A stretch of DNA of 64,000 bases, from NCBI RefSeq assembly GCF_003755185.1, contig NZ_RKIC01000014.1:186001-250000 (forward strand), written 5' to 3'. Each line of letters opens with the position of its first letter. The stretch's first letter is position 1. Made by a program: the position numbers and the translations under genes. The notes under the pieces were generated by a model. It ran no database searches. It worked only from the letters and a program-made list of their open reading frames with translations, and was not told where the DNA came from. Of the stretch, positions 1 to 9,574 are shown in pieces. The stretch comes from Frigoribacterium sp. PhB24. Its GTDB lineage: Bacteria; Actinomycetota; Actinomycetes; Actinomycetales; Microbacteriaceae.

Positions 1-1
1 C

Positions 2-154
2 ATGAACGGGCAGCCGTTCCTCGGTGGGTTCGAGGCCATGGTGATCACGACGATCGCGCTGGTCGTCCTGTCGCAGGCCTTCCCGGCGCTCGGCTTCGGC
101 CCGGCAGCCCCGGGTCAGCGCCAGTCCTCGGGAGGCGGCGGCGCGTCGTCGTAA
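2..154 (+). CDS. C-terminal part of an unidentified membrane protein (5' end outside window)
   Basis: An open frame enters at the window edge and runs to a TAA at 152-154. It encodes about 50 residues: a hydrophobic stretch around residues 13-33 that could be the last membrane helix, then a short Gln/Ser/Gly-rich tail. The ATG at position 2 may be internal, with the true start lying upstream of the window. It converges on recQ and overlaps its 3' end by about 40 bp, so the exact C-terminus is uncertain. I do not recognise a family. Confidence 0.4.
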   Translation: MNGQPFLGGFEAMVITTIALVVLSQAFPALGFGPAAPGQRQSSGGGGASS

Positions 155-2259
155 GGGTCGAACGGGGCGTCGGACGGCAGGTCGTAGAGATCGTCGGAGG
201 GCACCTCGGGGATCTCGTCGACCGCGGGCGGAGCGGCGGATCGAGCACGACGAGCCGCTGCCGGGGCGACACCGGCCGTCCGGGCCGCGCGTGCCGCCGT
301 CGGGCTGGCCGGGCGGGCCGCGGTGTCGCCCCCGTCGGCCGGTGACTTCGCCGCGTCCGGACCGGCGGCCGCCGCGTCGGCCGGAGCCGTGCCGCCCACG
401 ACGGCGAGCACCTGCTGACCGTACGTGTCGAGCTTCTTCTGACCGATGCCGCTGATGCCCGCGAGGTCGTCGAGCGAGGTGGGACGCGTGGACGCGATGC
501 CGCGCAGGGTGACGTCGCCGAAGACGACGTAGGCCGGGACGCCCTGCGCTCGGGCGACACCCGCACGCCACTCGCGCAGGGTCTCGAACAAGGCGGCGTC
601 GTCGCCCGTCAGCTCGGCGGCACCTCGCGACGAGCCGCGGCCCGACGAACCCGGCCCGCCCCGCAGGCGGGCGGAGCGCACCGGACGTTCGGGCTCGCGC
701 CGCAGCCGGACGGTGCGGCTGCCCGAGAGCACCTCGCCCGCCGCGTCGGTGAGCAGCAGCGTGCCGTACCCGTCGGGTGAGACCGCCAACAGCCCCTGGG
801 CGAGCAGCTGCCGCACGACGCCCCGCCACTCGACGTCGCCGAACTCGGTGCCGATGCCGAAGGTCGACAACTGTTCGTGGCGGTTCTGGACGATCTTGGG
901 GGTGGACTTGCCGGTCAGGATGTCGACGATCTGCCCCGCGCCGAACTGCTGGTTGCGCTCGCGCTTGAGCCGGACGACGGTCGACAGCAGCTTCTGCGCC
1001 GCCACCGTGCCGTCGATCGATTCGGGCGGAGTGAGGCAGGTGTCGCAGTTGCCGCAGGCGGTGCTCGCCTGCCCGAAGTAGCCGAGCAGCTGCACGCGAC
1101 GGCATTCGACGGTCTCGCAGAGCGCGAGCATCGCGTCGAGGTGGGCACCGAGCTTGCGGCGGTGTTCGGCGTCACCCTCGGACTGGTCGATCATGCGCCG
1201 CTGCTGCACGACGTCTTGCAGCCCGTAGGCCAGCCACGCCGTCGAGGGCAGACCGTCACGCCCGGCACGCCCGGTCTCTTGGTAGTAGCCCTCGACCGAC
1301 TTGGGCAGGTCGAGGTGGGCGACGAAACGGACGTCGGGCTTGTCGATACCCATGCCGAACGCGATGGTGGCCACCATGACGATGCCCTCGTCACGGAGGA
1401 ACCGCGCCTGGTTGCGCGCGCGGGTCTGCGCGTCGAGACCCGCGTGGTACGGCAGGGCCGGGATGCCCTGCTTGACCAGGAACTCGGCCGTGCTCTCGAC
1501 CGACTTGCGCGACAGGCAGTAGACGATGCCCGCGTCCCCGTCGTGCTCGGTGCGGATGAACCGCAGCAGCTGCTGCTGCGGGCCGTCTTTCGCCTCGATG
1601 CGGTACTGGATGTTCGGCCGGTCGAAGTCGGCGACGAAGTGCTTCGCGTCGTCGAGCTCGAGGCGCCGCGAGATCTCGCGATGAGTGGTCTCGGTGGCCG
1701 TCGCCGTGAGCGCGATGCGCGGCACGTCGGGCCAGCGCTCGTGCAGGACCGACAGCTCGAGGTAGTCAGGGCGGAAGTCGTGACCCCACTGGGCCACGCA
1801 GTGCGCCTCGTCGATGGCGAACAACGAGACGTGACCCCGGTCGAGCAACGACTTGGTGGACTCGAGCTTGAGCCGCTCGGGCGCGAGGTAGAGCATGTCG
1901 AGTTCGCCCGCCACGAACGCCTGCTCGACCGCACGACGACGGTCGGCGTCTTGTGTCGAGTTCAGGAACGCCGCGCGCACGCCGACGGCCTCGAGGGCGT
2001 CGACCTGGTCTTGCATCAGAGCGATCAGCGGCGAGACGACGATGCCCGTGCCGTCGCGCACGAGGGCGGGCACCTGGTAGCAGAGCGACTTGCCGCCGCC
2101 CGTGGGCATGAGCACGAGGGCGTCACCGCCGTGCACCACCTGGTCGATGATCTGCGCCTGCTGGCCGCGGAACCGGTCGTAGCCGAACACCCGGTGCAGC
2201 ACGTCGAGGGCGGCGGTGGGGGCGTCGGGGGCCAGGGCGGGCGAGGCGGTGGGGGTCAC
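115..2259 (-). CDS. recQ: ATP-dependent DNA helicase RecQ
   Basis: A 714-residue 3'-5' superfamily 2 DNA helicase that unwinds DNA in recombinational repair. Walker A (MPTGGGKS) lies near residues 51-58 and the DEAH box near 150-153, followed by the RecQ aromatic-rich loop ([13 protein letters not shown]). The second RecA lobe carries the [10 protein letters not shown] motif. The RQC zinc knuckle has four cysteines near residues 390-410 (ending CGNCDTC). An HRDC domain lies near 555-630, followed by an Ala/Pro/Asp-rich disordered tail. The start is GTG. TAGACT stands 6 nt before it (2266-2271, minus sense), suggesting a leaderless transcript. Domain order matches the full bacterial RecQ. Confidence 0.95.
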   Translation of the reverse strand: MTPTASPALAPDAPTAALDVLHRVFGYDRFRGQQAQIIDQVVHGGDALVLMPTGGGKSLCYQVPALVRDGTGIVVSPLIALMQDQVDALEAVGVRAAFLNSTQDADRRRAVEQAFVAGELDMLYLAPERLKLESTKSLLDRGHVSLFAIDEAHCVAQWGHDFRPDYLELSVLHERWPDVPRIALTATATETTHREISRRLELDDAKHFVADFDRPNIQYRIEAKDGPQQQLLRFIRTEHDGDAGIVYCLSRKSVESTAEFLVKQGIPALPYHAGLDAQTRARNQARFLRDEGIVMVATIAFGMGIDKPDVRFVAHLDLPKSVEGYYQETGRAGRDGLPSTAWLAYGLQDVVQQRRMIDQSEGDAEHRRKLGAHLDAMLALCETVECRRVQLLGYFGQASTACGNCDTCLTPPESIDGTVAAQKLLSTVVRLKRERNQQFGAGQIVDILTGKSTPKIVQNRHEQLSTFGIGTEFGDVEWRGVVRQLLAQGLLAVSPDGYGTLLLTDAAGEVLSGSRTVRLRREPERPVRSARLRGGPGSSGRGSSRGAAELTGDDAALFETLREWRAGVARAQGVPAYVVFGDVTLRGIASTRPTSLDDLAGISGIGQKKLDTYGQQVLAVVGGTAPADAAAAGPDAAKSPADGGDTAARPASPTAARAARTAGVAPAAARRARSAAPPAVDEIPEVPSDDLYDLPSDAPFDPYDDAPPPPEDWR

Positions 2260-2290
2260 GCGACGAGTCTACGAGCGGCCGACGACGCGG

Positions 2291-3253
2291 TCAGCCGACC
2301 CGCGCCTCCTGGGGACGGCCGTCGGCCGGAGGCGCGCTGGGGACGAGCGGAACGCCCCGCGTCGTGACGAGACCGGAGCGCCGGGCCGCCCGCAGCACGA
2401 GCCACACGTAGAGCGGCGTCGAGACCACCGTCACCGCGAGGGCGAGGGGGCTGCCGTCGCTCGACTCGACACCCGCGAAGGGCGCCGACAGCAGGAAGAG
2501 CACGGTGTTGTTGAGCACGTGCGCGACGATGGCCGCCTCGAGCCCGCCCGTACGCCAGGTCAGGTAGGCGGCCGCCACCCCGAACACGGCGACGTCGAGC
2601 ATGCCCCACGCGTTGTAGTCGTGCCCGAACGCGAACCCCACCGTGGGAAGCACGATGGCCGCGATCGGGTAGCGCAGCCACGAACCGATCGTCTGCATGG
2701 CCAGGCCACGGAACGCGTACTCCTCGGCCGTCGCCTGGAACGGCGTGACCACGAGGATGACGACGACCGCCCAGACGAGGGTGTCCGCCGGCGTGGTGAC
2801 CGGCCCGCTGCCGATCGGTTCACCCGTGAGCGGGGGCACCACGACGTAGCTGAGCCCGACCGTCAGGGCCATGAAGGCGAGCCCCGGCACGACGCACCGC
2901 ACGAGCCACCGCCACCGCAGCCGCCCCGCGACGCTCGAGAGGCCGCCGACCGCACCGGGGCCGACGATCAGGGCGCCCAGCATGATCGCCGGCAGCATGA
3001 CCGCGATCGAGGCGAGGGTCGTGAGGAGCACGAGCGGGTCGGCGGCCGCCAGCGCGTCGCCCTCGATGCCGCGCTGCAGTCGTTGGGCGGCTGCGGTGCC
3101 GCCGACGGCCGTGGTCGCCCCGAGGATGCCCACGTAGACCACGATCGACGCGAGCAGGTACGTGACCACCGCCACGACGGCCGCGAGCAGCGGTTTCCAC
3201 CACCGGTACGAGGGAAGTGAGCGGAACAGGCGGTGGTAGGCGAACGTCGTCAC
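2291..3253 (-). CDS. CPBP family intramembrane glutamic endopeptidase
   Basis: A 320-residue polytopic membrane protein of the CAAX protease/bacteriocin-processing (Abi) family. The catalytic signatures are visible: EEYAFR at residues 177-182, an F-x-x-x-H segment ending at His211, and HVLNN at 245-249. About eight hydrophobic segments are predicted. Substrates of most bacterial members are unknown, so no specific role is claimed. The start is GTG with TACGCT 6 nt upstream (3260-3265 on the minus sense), again a leaderless pattern. The C-terminus is encoded by a copy of the dispersed GAGGCGCGG motif (residues EARVG), which looks like an added tail. Confidence 0.88.
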   Translation of the reverse strand: MTTFAYHRLFRSLPSYRWWKPLLAAVVAVVTYLLASIVVYVGILGATTAVGGTAAAQRLQRGIEGDALAAADPLVLLTTLASIAVMLPAIMLGALIVGPGAVGGLSSVAGRLRWRWLVRCVVPGLAFMALTVGLSYVVVPPLTGEPIGSGPVTTPADTLVWAVVVILVVTPFQATAEEYAFRGLAMQTIGSWLRYPIAAIVLPTVGFAFGHDYNAWGMLDVAVFGVAAAYLTWRTGGLEAAIVAHVLNNTVLFLLSAPFAGVESSDGSPLALAVTVVSTPLYVWLVLRAARRSGLVTTRGVPLVPSAPPADGRPQEARVG

Positions 3254-3302
3254 GCGACGAGCGTACGGGAGCCCCGGCCGGGCTCGGCCTCCCGGCCCGG
3301 GG

Positions 3303-3366
3303 TCGCACCACGAACTGGACGTCGCACCACGAGGTTCCGTGGTGCGACGTCCAGACGGTGGTGCGA
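3303..3366. terminator. Nested long hairpin, family A (terminator-like)
   Basis: The inner arms TGGACGTCGCACCACG (3316-3331) and its exact complement (3338-3353) pair perfectly over 16 bp around a 6-nt loop. Outer arms TCGCACCAC (3303-3311) and GTGGTGCGA (3358-3366) extend the structure. It lies just past the stop of the 5'-nucleotidase gene, as expected of a transcription terminator. The same plan recurs at 27509-27572 and, less perfectly, at 28324-28389. Confidence 0.7.
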
Positions 3367-3382
3367 GGGTGCCCTCCGAGGA

Positions 3383-5686
3383 TCAGGCCTCGGGGGAGGT
3401 CGCGGTCGCGCGGAGCCGGCGACGGCGGGCGACGACGAGCGCCGAGCCTCCGGCCAGCATCAGGGCGAGCGCGGCGAGGGCGGCGAGGCCCAGGCCGTCC
3501 TGGCCGGTGAAGGCCAACGAGCCGTCGGCGTTGCGGACCGTGCCGACGGGCGTGCTGCCCGAACCCGACGCGGGGGTGGTGCCGGGCACCGTTCCACCGG
3601 GCACCGTGCCGCCCGGGGCGGTGACCGGGGGCGTGGTGCCCGGGTCGGTCGGCGTGACGACCACGGGAGCGGCCGCGGCGGCGAAGACGACCGGGACGGA
3701 TGCCGTGGTGCCCGTGCCGTCGACCGTGAGCAGGACCGATCGGGTGACGGGCCCGGCGACGGGGGCGGTGATGCCCTCGGGGACGACGAAGCTCACGGTG
3801 GCGCGACCCTGTTCGTCCGAGTTGTCGATGATCGTCTCGTCGATGGGTGCCGAGACGAGCTCGACACCGTCGAGAGTCGCGGTCACGGTGCCCGACGCGT
3901 CCGCGGCGGCCTGCTGCAGGACGAGCGACGACAAGGTCATCGACACGGTGTCACCGGCGACGAATCCACCGACGGGCGAAGCCGTCAGCCCCGAGACGCC
4001 GACCGAACGCGACGCGAAGTCGGGGTCGGAGGGATCGTCGGCCTGCGTGTCGAAGTACTCGAGCTGGCTCTGCAGGTCGACCTTGCCGCTGTCGGCGTGG
4101 GCACGACCGTTGGCGAACGCGGCGAAGCCGTCGCCGCCCGAGGCGAGGAACGAGTTGACGGTCACCTTGTAGACGGTCGCGTCGTCGAGCGCCGCACCGC
4201 CCAGCGAGACGGTCGCGATGCGCGAGCCGGCCGACGCGGCGGGGTCGTAGGTGTAGGTCAGCCCCGCGGACGTGCCGAGCTTCAGGGTGCTGTTGCGCGC
4301 GGCGGTCGGCCACTGCTGCTCGAGCACCTGACGGATCTCGGCGCCGGTCATGTCGACCACGACCAGCGTGTTGGCGAAGGGCTGCACGGCCGCGGCGGCC
4401 TTGTAGGTCACGTCGCCGTCCGGTGCGACGAAGGGCAGGTCGTCCCGCAGTCCGCCGGGGTTCATCAAGGCGAGCTGGGCACCGTTCGCCGTCGTCGACG
4501 CCAGCTGGATGTCCGCGACGAAGTTGCCGAGCGTCGACTCGCCGGCCCGGTTCGACACGGGCAGCCCGTTGGCGTCCGGGTTGGCGTTGTAGGCGCGGTT
4601 GAACGAGTCGCTGATCGAACCGATGACCTCGGCCCCTCGGTCGGCCGCGACGTCGACGGCCTCGGCGACGATGGCCTGGACCGTGGGGTCGGGGGTGAAA
4701 GCGTTGTAGAGCGGCACCAGACGGTGCGAGGCGATCGTCACCCGGTCGCGGAAAACGGTGGCGGCGGGGTCGACGGTCATCGTCACCCGGGCGAGGTTCG
4801 TCCCGTAGCTGCCCGTCTGCACGACGGCCCGTTGCGGCCCGCCGTCGGACGGCGAGACGAGGTAGTCGTAGCCCTGGTGCGTGTGCCCGGAGAAGATCGC
4901 GGACACGTCGCCCGAGACGCCGCGGGCGATCTCGCCGAACGCGTTGTCACCGGTGACGGAGTCCACGCTGCCGGTCTCGGCGCCCTCGTGCAGCAACAGG
5001 ACGATGGCGTCGGCGGCGTCGGTCGCGACGATGTCGTCGGCGACCGCGTTGACCGAGTCGACGACGGGGGCGAAGGTGAGCCCCTCGATGCCGGCCGGGC
5101 TGACGAGCGTCGGCATGGTCTCGGTGAGGGCTCCGATGAACGCGACGCGGACGCCGCCGACCTCTTCGACCACGTACGGCCGGTAGGCGGGCGTGCCGTC
5201 GCTCTTCAGGATGTTCGCGTTCACGTACGGGAACTCGCTGTTCGCCTGGACGCGACCGGTGAAGTCGGCCTGGCCCTTGTCGAACTCGTGGTTGCCCGGG
5301 GTGCTGACGTCGAGGCCCATGGCGTTGAGGGCGTCGAGGGTGGGCTCGTCGTCCTGGATGAACGAGGTGAAGGTCGAGGCGCCGATGTTGTCGCCGGCCG
5401 ACACGAAGAGCGTGTTCGCGTTCTCGGCCTCGACGGACTTGACGGCGCCCGCGAGGACGGCGGCACCGGCGATGGACGCACGAGACCCCGGAGGGTCGGC
5501 CTCGAGACGACCGTGGAAGTCGTTGATGCCGACGAGGTCGATCGTGATCGGCACGGCCTGGGCCGGTGCGGCGGCGACGAGACCGAGCAACAGGGTGCCG
5601 GCTGCGACGGACGCGAGGGCCGCGCCGCGGACTCGCCGCCGGCCTCCCGTCGGGACGGACTCGGATGACGGGGGGCTGGTGCGCAT
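3383..5686 (-). CDS. Cell-wall-anchored bifunctional metallophosphatase / 5'-nucleotidase
   Basis: A 767-residue secreted UshA/CD73-type enzyme expected to dephosphorylate extracellular nucleotides for phosphate and nucleoside scavenging. A signal peptide occupies residues 1 to about 44 (twin-basic start, hydrophobic core, AQA before the mature VPI). Metal-binding motifs NDFHGR (55-60), GDN, GNHEFD and SGHTHQ mark the calcineurin-like domain, and the 5'-nucleotidase C-terminal domain follows. A Thr/Pro/Gly repeat linker precedes LAFTG (724-728), a hydrophobic helix and an RRRR tail, which is a sortase signal. The ATG is preceded by CAGGAG at good spacing. Longer upstream readings lack a signal peptide and were rejected. 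Confidence 0.92.
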   Translation of the reverse strand: MRTSPPSSESVPTGGRRRVRGAALASVAAGTLLLGLVAAAPAQAVPITIDLVGINDFHGRLEADPPGSRASIAGAAVLAGAVKSVEAENANTLFVSAGDNIGASTFTSFIQDDEPTLDALNAMGLDVSTPGNHEFDKGQADFTGRVQANSEFPYVNANILKSDGTPAYRPYVVEEVGGVRVAFIGALTETMPTLVSPAGIEGLTFAPVVDSVNAVADDIVATDAADAIVLLLHEGAETGSVDSVTGDNAFGEIARGVSGDVSAIFSGHTHQGYDYLVSPSDGGPQRAVVQTGSYGTNLARVTMTVDPAATVFRDRVTIASHRLVPLYNAFTPDPTVQAIVAEAVDVAADRGAEVIGSISDSFNRAYNANPDANGLPVSNRAGESTLGNFVADIQLASTTANGAQLALMNPGGLRDDLPFVAPDGDVTYKAAAAVQPFANTLVVVDMTGAEIRQVLEQQWPTAARNSTLKLGTSAGLTYTYDPAASAGSRIATVSLGGAALDDATVYKVTVNSFLASGGDGFAAFANGRAHADSGKVDLQSQLEYFDTQADDPSDPDFASRSVGVSGLTASPVGGFVAGDTVSMTLSSLVLQQAAADASGTVTATLDGVELVSAPIDETIIDNSDEQGRATVSFVVPEGITAPVAGPVTRSVLLTVDGTGTTASVPVVFAAAAAPVVVTPTDPGTTPPVTAPGGTVPGGTVPGTTPASGSGSTPVGTVRNADGSLAFTGQDGLGLAALAALALMLAGGSALVVARRRRLRATATSPEA

Positions 5687-5850
5687 GGGCGTCGTGCTCC
5701 TGAGAAGGCGGTTCGGGCGTGACGGCACCCCCCGAGAGGGGCACCTGCACACGACCATAAGTTCTCGCTGGGCACTCGACAAGAGTCCGCCGAAGATCGT
5801 CACACGTTGTTTACCGGGCCCGTCGTCGCGGCGTCGACGACCGAGCCTCC

Positions 5851-6270
5851 TCAGTCGGCGATCAGCCGTTTGCCCATGCCGAACGCGTCGTCGACCGAGT
5901 ACCCCAGGTGCTCGTAGAACGCCCGTACCCGCTCGTTCCCGGTGCGCACCTGGACGTTGGCCTTGGGGCAGCCCCGCTCGACGAGCAGGCGCTCCACCTC
6001 GGCCATGAGCTGCCGCCCGAAGCCCTCGCCCTGTCGACCGGGGTCGACCGCGACGTAGTAGACCCAGCCCCGGTGGCCGTCGTAACCCGCCATGGCGGTG
6101 GCGACCAGCGCCTCCTCGTCGTCGACACCGACCAGGAACAGCTCGCGCTGCACCGTCAGCTTGCGTTCGATGTCGCGTCGCGGGTCGTTCCACGGGCGGG
6201 TCAGCCCGCAGCGCTCCCAGAGCGCCACGACGGTCTCGGTGTCGGCCTCGTCGAAGGGTCGGATCTGCAT
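5851..6270 (-). CDS. ypeA: GNAT family acetyltransferase, YpeA-like
   Basis: A 139-residue single-domain GNAT protein. It starts MQIRPFDEAD and has the acetyl-CoA pyrophosphate loop (GRQGEGFGRQL) near residues 85-95 and the beta-bulge region ending FYEHLGY. Length and sequence fit the YpeA subgroup, whose substrate is not established. The start at 6270 is preferred over an upstream in-frame ATG because CAGGCT stands 6 nt before it (6277-6282, minus sense), the leaderless layout of many neighbours, and because homologues begin at this MxIRP segment. It is convergent with nothing and diverges from aroE. Confidence 0.85.
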   Translation of the reverse strand: MQIRPFDEADTETVVALWERCGLTRPWNDPRRDIERKLTVQRELFLVGVDDEEALVATAMAGYDGHRGWVYYVAVDPGRQGEGFGRQLMAEVERLLVERGCPKANVQVRTGNERVRAFYEHLGYSVDDAFGMGKRLIAD

Positions 6271-6397
6271 CCGCCGAGCCTGCCAGACCCCGAGCCGAGG
6301 AGGCGCGGCGCCGGTCGCCACCGCCCCGCACCCCTCAGGGGCCTCGCGTTAGGGTGGGTCGTCGTCCGAGCCGCGGTCGACAGGGAGGGGCCCACCC

Positions 6398-7273
6398 GTG
6401 ACCGATGCTCGCCGACGTCTCGCCGTCCTCGGGTCGCCGATCGAGCATTCCCTGTCACCCGTGCTGCACCGCACGGCGTACGAGCACCTCGGGCTGCCCT
6501 TCGACTACGACCGCGTCGAGGTGGCCTCGGGCGGGCTCGCCGACTTCGTCGAGGGCCTCGACGCCGGCTGGCGCGGGTTGAGCCTGACGATGCCGCTCAA
6601 GCGCGAGGTGCTGCCCCTGCTCGACACGGTCTCGCCGCTCGCCCGGCGCCTCGGCGTCGCGAACACCGTCGTCGTGGACGACGACGGTCGACGCCACGGG
6701 CACAACACCGACGTCGACGGCATCGTGCGCGCCGTCGAGGGCTTCCACGAGGCCCGTCCTGCCGCGGCGACCATCCTCGGCGGGGGCGCGACGGCCCTGT
6801 CCGCCATGGCCGCCGCATGGGACCTCGGCGCCCGGTCGTTCTCGATCCACCTGCGCAACCCGATGCGGGCCGGCGAACTGACCTCCCTGGCGGCCGACCT
6901 GGGCGCCGACGTCATGGTCGCCCCGCTCACCGAACTGCCGTCCCTCGGTCCGCTGGACTTCGTCATCAGCACGCTGCCCGGCGGTGCCGCCGACGACCTG
7001 CACCTGCGTCCGGTCAGCGCCTCGTCGGTGCTGCTCGACGTCGCGTACGAGCCCTGGCCGACCCGTGTCGCGTCTCGCTGGTCGGAGGACGGCGGCCTCG
7101 CCGTCAACGGGCTCGACATGCTCGTCGAGCAGGCGCTCGGCCAGGTGCGGCTCTTCGCCGGCGGGGCGCAGGACGAGCCGGTGACGGACGAGGGCGTCCT
7201 GCGCGACGCGATGCGCGCCTCCGTGGGTTTGACGGCCCGCGGGCGGTCGACGACCGAGAGCGTGGCGGGCTGA
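6398..7273 (+). CDS. aroE: Shikimate dehydrogenase
   Basis: A 291-residue enzyme that reduces 3-dehydroshikimate to shikimate with NADPH in aromatic amino acid synthesis. The shikimate-binding SPIEHSLSP segment is at residues 13-21, the catalytic Lys is in the LTMPLKRE motif, and GHNTD with GGGATA marks the nucleotide-binding side. The start is GTG with AGGGAGGGG upstream. A TAGGGT box at 6353-6358 could serve a short leader. The C-terminus keeps the typical V-N-G-L-D-M-L...Q motif. The aroD start follows after 2 bp, so the two genes form an operon. Confidence 0.93.
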   Translation: MTDARRRLAVLGSPIEHSLSPVLHRTAYEHLGLPFDYDRVEVASGGLADFVEGLDAGWRGLSLTMPLKREVLPLLDTVSPLARRLGVANTVVVDDDGRRHGHNTDVDGIVRAVEGFHEARPAAATILGGGATALSAMAAAWDLGARSFSIHLRNPMRAGELTSLAADLGADVMVAPLTELPSLGPLDFVISTLPGGAADDLHLRPVSASSVLLDVAYEPWPTRVASRWSEDGGLAVNGLDMLVEQALGQVRLFAGGAQDEPVTDEGVLRDAMRASVGLTARGRSTTESVAG

Positions 7274-7275
7274 CG

Positions 7276-8115
7276 ATGGCAACGCCTCTGCCGGTCTCGG
7301 TCGGCCGCGTCGTGCTCGGCGGCGGACGACCCGCGGTCTGCGTGCCGCTCGTGGCCCGGACCGCCGACGCGCTGCTCGAGGCCGCCTCGGCTCTGCGCAC
7401 CGACACGGCCGAACTGGTCGAACTGCGCATCGACTTCGTCGACGCCGCCTTCGCCGCGGCACCCGACCCCGACGAGCCCGCGCGCACCGGCGCCGAGGCG
7501 ACGGGGACGGCCGACCTCGACCTGGTGGCCGACGTCGTCCGGCGGGTGCGCGGCGCGCTCGACGCCGACCTGCCGCTGCTCTTCACCCTGCGCACCCAAC
7601 CCGAAGGGGGCGAGCGCGACGTCGCCCCGGCCACCTACGACGCCGTGCTGCGCGCGGCGATGGCCACCGGGCTGCTCGACGCCGTCGACGTCGAGATGTA
7701 CACCGACCCCGACCTGCTCGGCGGGCTCGTCGACACGGCGCACGAGGCCGGCCTCGTCGTGGTGATGTCGTCGCACGACGTCAGCGGCACCCCCGCGCAG
7801 GGCGAGATCGTGTCGCGGCTGCTCGAGCAGCAGGAGAACGGCGCCGACGTGGTCAAGTTCGCCGCGATGCCGGTCGGCACGGACGACGTGCTGACCCTGA
7901 TGCGGGCGACGGCCGAGTTCCGCGCCGGAGCCGGGATCGTGCCCGCCGTCACCATGTCGATGGGGCCGCTCGGTGTCGTGTCCCGACTCGCGGGCGAAAC
8001 CTTCGGCTCGTGCCTGACCTTCGGGTCGGTGGGGGCGTCCAGCGCACCCGGCCAGGTGCCCGCGGCCGGACTGCGGGCGGCGCTCGACCTGGTCCACGAG
8101 GCACAGCTGGGTTGA
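7276..8115 (+). CDS. aroD: Type I 3-dehydroquinate dehydratase
   Basis: A 279-residue class I enzyme that dehydrates 3-dehydroquinate to 3-dehydroshikimate by Schiff-base chemistry, one step before AroE. Visible motifs are ELVELRIDF (substrate pocket), MSSHDV with the catalytic His, VVKFAAMP with the Schiff-base Lys, and the GSVGASSAPGQ substrate loop at the C-terminal end. A 25-residue Pro/Glu/Thr-rich insertion follows the ELRIDF strand. The ATG is 2 bp after the aroE stop, so translation is probably coupled. Many actinobacteria use the unrelated type II enzyme (AroQ); here the type I form is clear. Confidence 0.93.
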   Translation: MATPLPVSVGRVVLGGGRPAVCVPLVARTADALLEAASALRTDTAELVELRIDFVDAAFAAAPDPDEPARTGAEATGTADLDLVADVVRRVRGALDADLPLLFTLRTQPEGGERDVAPATYDAVLRAAMATGLLDAVDVEMYTDPDLLGGLVDTAHEAGLVVVMSSHDVSGTPAQGEIVSRLLEQQENGADVVKFAAMPVGTDDVLTLMRATAEFRAGAGIVPAVTMSMGPLGVVSRLAGETFGSCLTFGSVGASSAPGQVPAAGLRAALDLVHEAQLG

Positions 8116-8313
8116 GCGCAGGGCTCCGGCAGCCCGACCCTCGCAGCGTCCACCACCGGGAGACGAGCGACGGACGTCGCTCTGCAGGACCACCACGGCG
8201 GTCGGGTCCACCGGAGTCCGAACAGGCTAGCGGGCCGTCACGTCGGCCCGGAACCCCCTGGTGCGGTGAACGCCGATTGGACGTCGCGGACGACCGGGTG
8301 ACAGTCTCGGAGG

Positions 8314-8541
8314 ATGGAATCTCATATCGTCGTCATCATCGGGGTCACCGTGCTGCTGCTCGCGCTGTGGATCTACGCGGCGACGACCATCTTCTCGTCG
8401 CGGGGGCTCACCACGGGTGGCAAGACCGCCTGGGCCCTGTTCTCGTTCGTCCTGCCCGTGATCGGGCCGCTCGCCTGGTTGCTGTACGGCAAGGCGGCGG
8501 CCGATCGATCAGCGGCCGATTGGACCGGACCGCGCACCTGA
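8314..8541 (+). CDS. Small PLDc_N-type membrane protein
   Basis: A 75-residue protein with two hydrophobic helices (about residues 4-24 and 39-60). The spacing TGGKTAWALFSFVLPVIGPLAWLLYGK matches the phospholipase D N-terminal transmembrane domain that also occurs as a stand-alone actinobacterial protein. No catalytic domain is present. CAGTCT ends 6 nt before the ATG, and a GGAGG abuts the ATG with no spacing, so leaderless translation is more likely than Shine-Dalgarno initiation. Confidence 0.78.
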   Translation: MESHIVVIIGVTVLLLALWIYAATTIFSSRGLTTGGKTAWALFSFVLPVIGPLAWLLYGKAAADRSAADWTGPRT

Positions 8542-8607
8542 CGTCACGTCGTCGACCGCCGAGGCGTGCGGGTGCCCCTGGCCGCGCGAGCCGACCGCCG
8601 CTCGTGG

Positions 8608-9078
8608 TCAGGCGGGCCCGGGGTACTGCCGCTCGCCGCCCGTGTCGAACCGCTCGCCCGAGGCGCGCGAGGGCAGCAACGACATGACGAGCAGGGTCAG
8701 CCAGCCGAGCACCGGCACCAGGTAGAAGAGCACGTACCAGGCCGTGAAGCCTCCGTCGTGCAGGCGCCGCGACTGCAGCGCGAGGGTCGGCAGGAAGCTC
8801 ACGACCGACCACAGCACGACGACGACGCCCTGGTGGTCGATGTAGGTCCAATCGCGGTCGTCGCCCCCGGCCCAGGTCGACGTCCCGCCGCTGCCCGTGG
8901 CCCAGGCCTGCAGCGCTCCCTGGAACACGAGCGCGATGACGAACCACCACCAGTATTCGCTGCGGCTCGCCCGCCCGTGGAAGGTGGCGTACTTCCGCCA
9001 GAACCGCACGACCGCGACCTTCGGCGAGGCGCGGTGGTACGGCTGGTCGAGGGGCACGGGGCCTGCGGCTCCGGTCAT
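8608..9078 (-). CDS. DUF805 family membrane protein
   Basis: A 156-residue inner-membrane protein with the DUF805 hallmarks: an aromatic-rich RASRSEYWWWFVI segment near residues 36-48, a central hydrophobic helix, and LQSRRLHDGGFTAWY before two further helices. Function is unknown for the family. The ATG at 9078 follows GCAGGAG at normal spacing. Longer upstream readings lose the family's usual N-terminus. The coding region contains a GAGGCGCGG copy at 9026-9034. Confidence 0.85.
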   Translation of the reverse strand: MTGAAGPVPLDQPYHRASPKVAVVRFWRKYATFHGRASRSEYWWWFVIALVFQGALQAWATGSGGTSTWAGGDDRDWTYIDHQGVVVVLWSVVSFLPTLALQSRRLHDGGFTAWYVLFYLVPVLGWLTLLVMSLLPSRASGERFDTGGERQYPGPA

Positions 9079-9235
9079 GGGGTCTCCTGCGGTGTGGGGT
9101 GACGGGCAGCACCATCCTCTCAGCGCGTCCGGCCCGTCGTGGCCGCTCGGTGCGGCCCGTCGGTACTGTGGGGCCCGCCGACCCTCGCGTCGGCACCGTC
9201 GCCCACCCGGGGCGACGCAGGACGAAGGAGACCCC

Positions 9236-9490
9236 ATGAGCATCGGCGGCGGAATCGCCTTGATCGTGATCGGCGCGGTCCTCGCGTTCGCTCTCGACTT
9301 CCAGGTCGCAGGCATCAACATCCAGCTGATCGGCTACATCCTCATCGCGGCCGGAGTGGTCGTGACCATCATCGGCATCGCCTTCGCGTCGCGTCGACGC
9401 TCGACGGTCTCCACGACCCGCAGCGCCGTCGACCCGGCCACGGGCGAGCGCGTCGAGCGTCGCTCGACCGACAGCGACCCGCTGGTCTGA
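9236..9490 (+). CDS. DUF6458-like small membrane protein
   Basis: An 84-residue protein with two closely spaced hydrophobic helices (about residues 3-21 and 29-50), then a short basic and Ser/Thr-rich cytoplasmic tail. The MSIGGGIALIVIGAVLAFA start resembles the DUF6458 proteins common in actinobacteria. A GAAGGAG ribosome site precedes the ATG. It ends just before the palindromic terminator at 9522. Function is not known. Confidence 0.8.
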   Translation: MSIGGGIALIVIGAVLAFALDFQVAGINIQLIGYILIAAGVVVTIIGIAFASRRRSTVSTTRSAVDPATGERVERRSTDSDPLV

Positions 9491-9521
9491 CCCGCGGGGT
9501 CGCATGCGACCCGTGGACGCA

Positions 9522-9553
9522 GGAGGCGCGGTGCCGGCTGGCACCGCGCCTCC
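9522..9553. terminator. Perfect 14-bp hairpin built from an inverted pair of the dispersed 9-mer
   Basis: GGAGGCGCGGTGCC (9522-9535), loop GGCT, then the exact complement (9540-9553). It sits between convergent genes and would serve both strands. Each arm contains GAGGCGCGG, the repeat described in the findings. Confidence 0.82.
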
Positions 9554-9574
9554 CGTGCGTCCGGGGTCGGGCGA

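Noticed and set aside
3233-5668. An 811-codon open frame on the plus strand
   Set aside because: Shadow of the 5'-nucleotidase gene; low-complexity Arg/Gly/Val composition and no motifs.
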